A DNA stretch of 38,961 nt from contig JARLIT010000086.1 in NCBI GenBank assembly GCA_031291575.1, positions 1 to 38,961 of the forward strand, given 5' to 3'. Made by a program: the position numbers and the translations under genes. Source of the stretch: Ancalomicrobiaceae bacterium. GTDB taxonomy: Bacteria > Pseudomonadota > Alphaproteobacteria > Rhizobiales > Ancalomicrobiaceae. The notes below the pieces were generated by a model, which did not search any database, was not told where the DNA came from, and worked only from the letters and a program-made list of their open reading frames with translations. This document shows, in pieces, positions 38,266-38,961 of this stretch (position 1 is its first letter; each line of letters opens with the position of its first letter).

Positions 38266-38961
38266 TCAAAGTACCGCGGTGGCGCCGACGTCCGCTTCCG
38301 CCACGTCGGCAACGATCGCTGCCGTACGGTCGAGCGCCGTCATGGCGGCGGCAACGAGGTTGTCGACCGCAGCTGTACCACGCGCTGCTGCGGCAATCAG
38401 CGGTGCCGACAGGCACAGCCTGAGCGCAGCCACTTTGACGCCGTCGCGTATCCCGGCGGCCACTGGTTGGCCGAGCCTGACGGCGACATGGTCGCTGTCT
38501 TCGCTGGCCAACCGCCGGTAGACCGCAGCCGATTGTTCGGCCGTGAGGTAACGGCCGGCATGGCGCTGCAGGAATGGAAAGATCGTCTCCACCACGTCGT
38601 AGTTGAGGCTCAGCCCGAGGGCCGAGCGATCGATACGACGCGACGACAGCGGTTCGAATGCCGCATCCGCCTTCAGTCTGGCACGGGCGGCCTCGGCAAA
38701 TCGCAATTGGATCGACGCGATTTTCAGGCCGTGCAGCCCGGTAAAGCGCTCAAGTTCGAACAACGCCGCCTGCCAGCGTCCCATCAGGCCGAAATTGGCC
38801 CGTTCCGGCAATGAGTTGCGGAGAGTCCAGGCTTCCGGCCAATCGGCCTTCGACGAATAGCCGGCCACCGCGGCCGGCAGGTCGAGGCCGGCAAACCGCG
38901 GCACTGAGGCGCGCGGCACCAGAAGCGCGCCGGAAAAGATCGGTCCGGCCAGGAACTTAGA
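38266..38961 (-). CDS. unrecognised protein, C-terminal part (5' end outside window)
   Basis: The frame is open from the right edge to a TGA at 38266, giving 231 residues; a GTG at 38919 could be mistaken for its start. Visible segments include KFLAGPIFSGALLVPRAS, WTLRNSLPERANFGLMGRWQ, LNYDVVETIFPFLQRHAGRY and EQSAAVYRRLASEDSDHVAV, then an Ala-rich helical tail. It is helix-rich without clear membrane helices except perhaps AALRLCLSAPLIAAAA. I cannot place it in a family and assign no function. Confidence 0.7.
   Translation of the reverse strand, partial: SKFLAGPIFSGALLVPRASVPRFAGLDLPAAVAGYSSKADWPEAWTLRNSLPERANFGLMGRWQAALFELERFTGLHGLKIASIQLRFAEAARARLKADAAFEPLSSRRIDRSALGLSLNYDVVETIFPFLQRHAGRYLTAEQSAAVYRRLASEDSDHVAVRLGQPVAAGIRDGVKVAALRLCLSAPLIAAAARGTAAVDNLVAAAMTALDRTAAIVADVAEADVGATAVL

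Overview
The window is a high-GC chromosomal segment from an alphaproteobacterium, most likely of the order Hyphomicrobiales (Rhizobiales). The evidence is the gene content and order: ftsB followed by a pyruvate dehydrogenase operon whose E1-beta subunit carries its own lipoyl domain, a DUF5076 gene inside that operon, kdsA and eno nearby, a DUF3563 gene and a GguC/AraD1-family gene. No phage, insertion sequence, CRISPR array, rRNA or tRNA gene was found. Most of the window is core metabolism, and I do not see a clear-cut new defence or mobile system.

Layout. 1-4.9 kb (minus strand): assimilatory nitrate/nitrite reduction operon nirB-nirD-nasA, with nasA running off the left edge. It is preceded by a near-consensus sigma-54 promoter and a leader with two hexaloop hairpins. 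5.0-10.2 kb (plus): a GguC/AraD1-like protein, a small DUF3563 protein behind a dyad-rich region, an inward-rectifier-type potassium channel, and the transcription accessory protein Tex. 10.2-14.7 kb (minus): an MFS exporter, then a histidine kinase/response regulator pair lying downstream of a Spy/CpxP-like periplasmic protein, with a UUCG-loop terminator or attenuator between. 15.1-18.2 kb (plus): an ABC importer made of a fused double permease and an ATPase with a C-terminal accessory domain, but no binding protein. 18.5-25.4 kb (plus): a candidate 27-residue membrane peptide, ftsB, then pdhA-pdhB-DUF5076-aceF-small coiled-coil gene-lpdA. 25.5-29.4 kb (plus): two small membrane proteins, lipA, a P-loop kinase-like protein, a COQ10/RatA-type START protein and a VOC-family protein. 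29.5-34.0 kb: kdsA and eno (plus), separated by two minus-strand genes (a secreted trypsin-like protein and queF) and by two kinds of intergenic repeat. 34.1-36.9 kb (plus): the modABC molybdate importer. 36.9-38.96 kb (minus): a DUF1345 membrane protein and the C-terminal part of an unrecognised protein that runs off the right edge.

How it fits together. LipA makes the lipoyl cofactor used by the three lipoyl-dependent PDH components encoded just upstream. ModABC supplies the molybdate needed by the molybdopterin enzyme NasA at the other end of the window. The regulatory signals most worth testing are the nir/nas sigma-54 promoter plus hexaloop leader, the Spy-two-component module with its internal terminator, and the dyad in front of modA.
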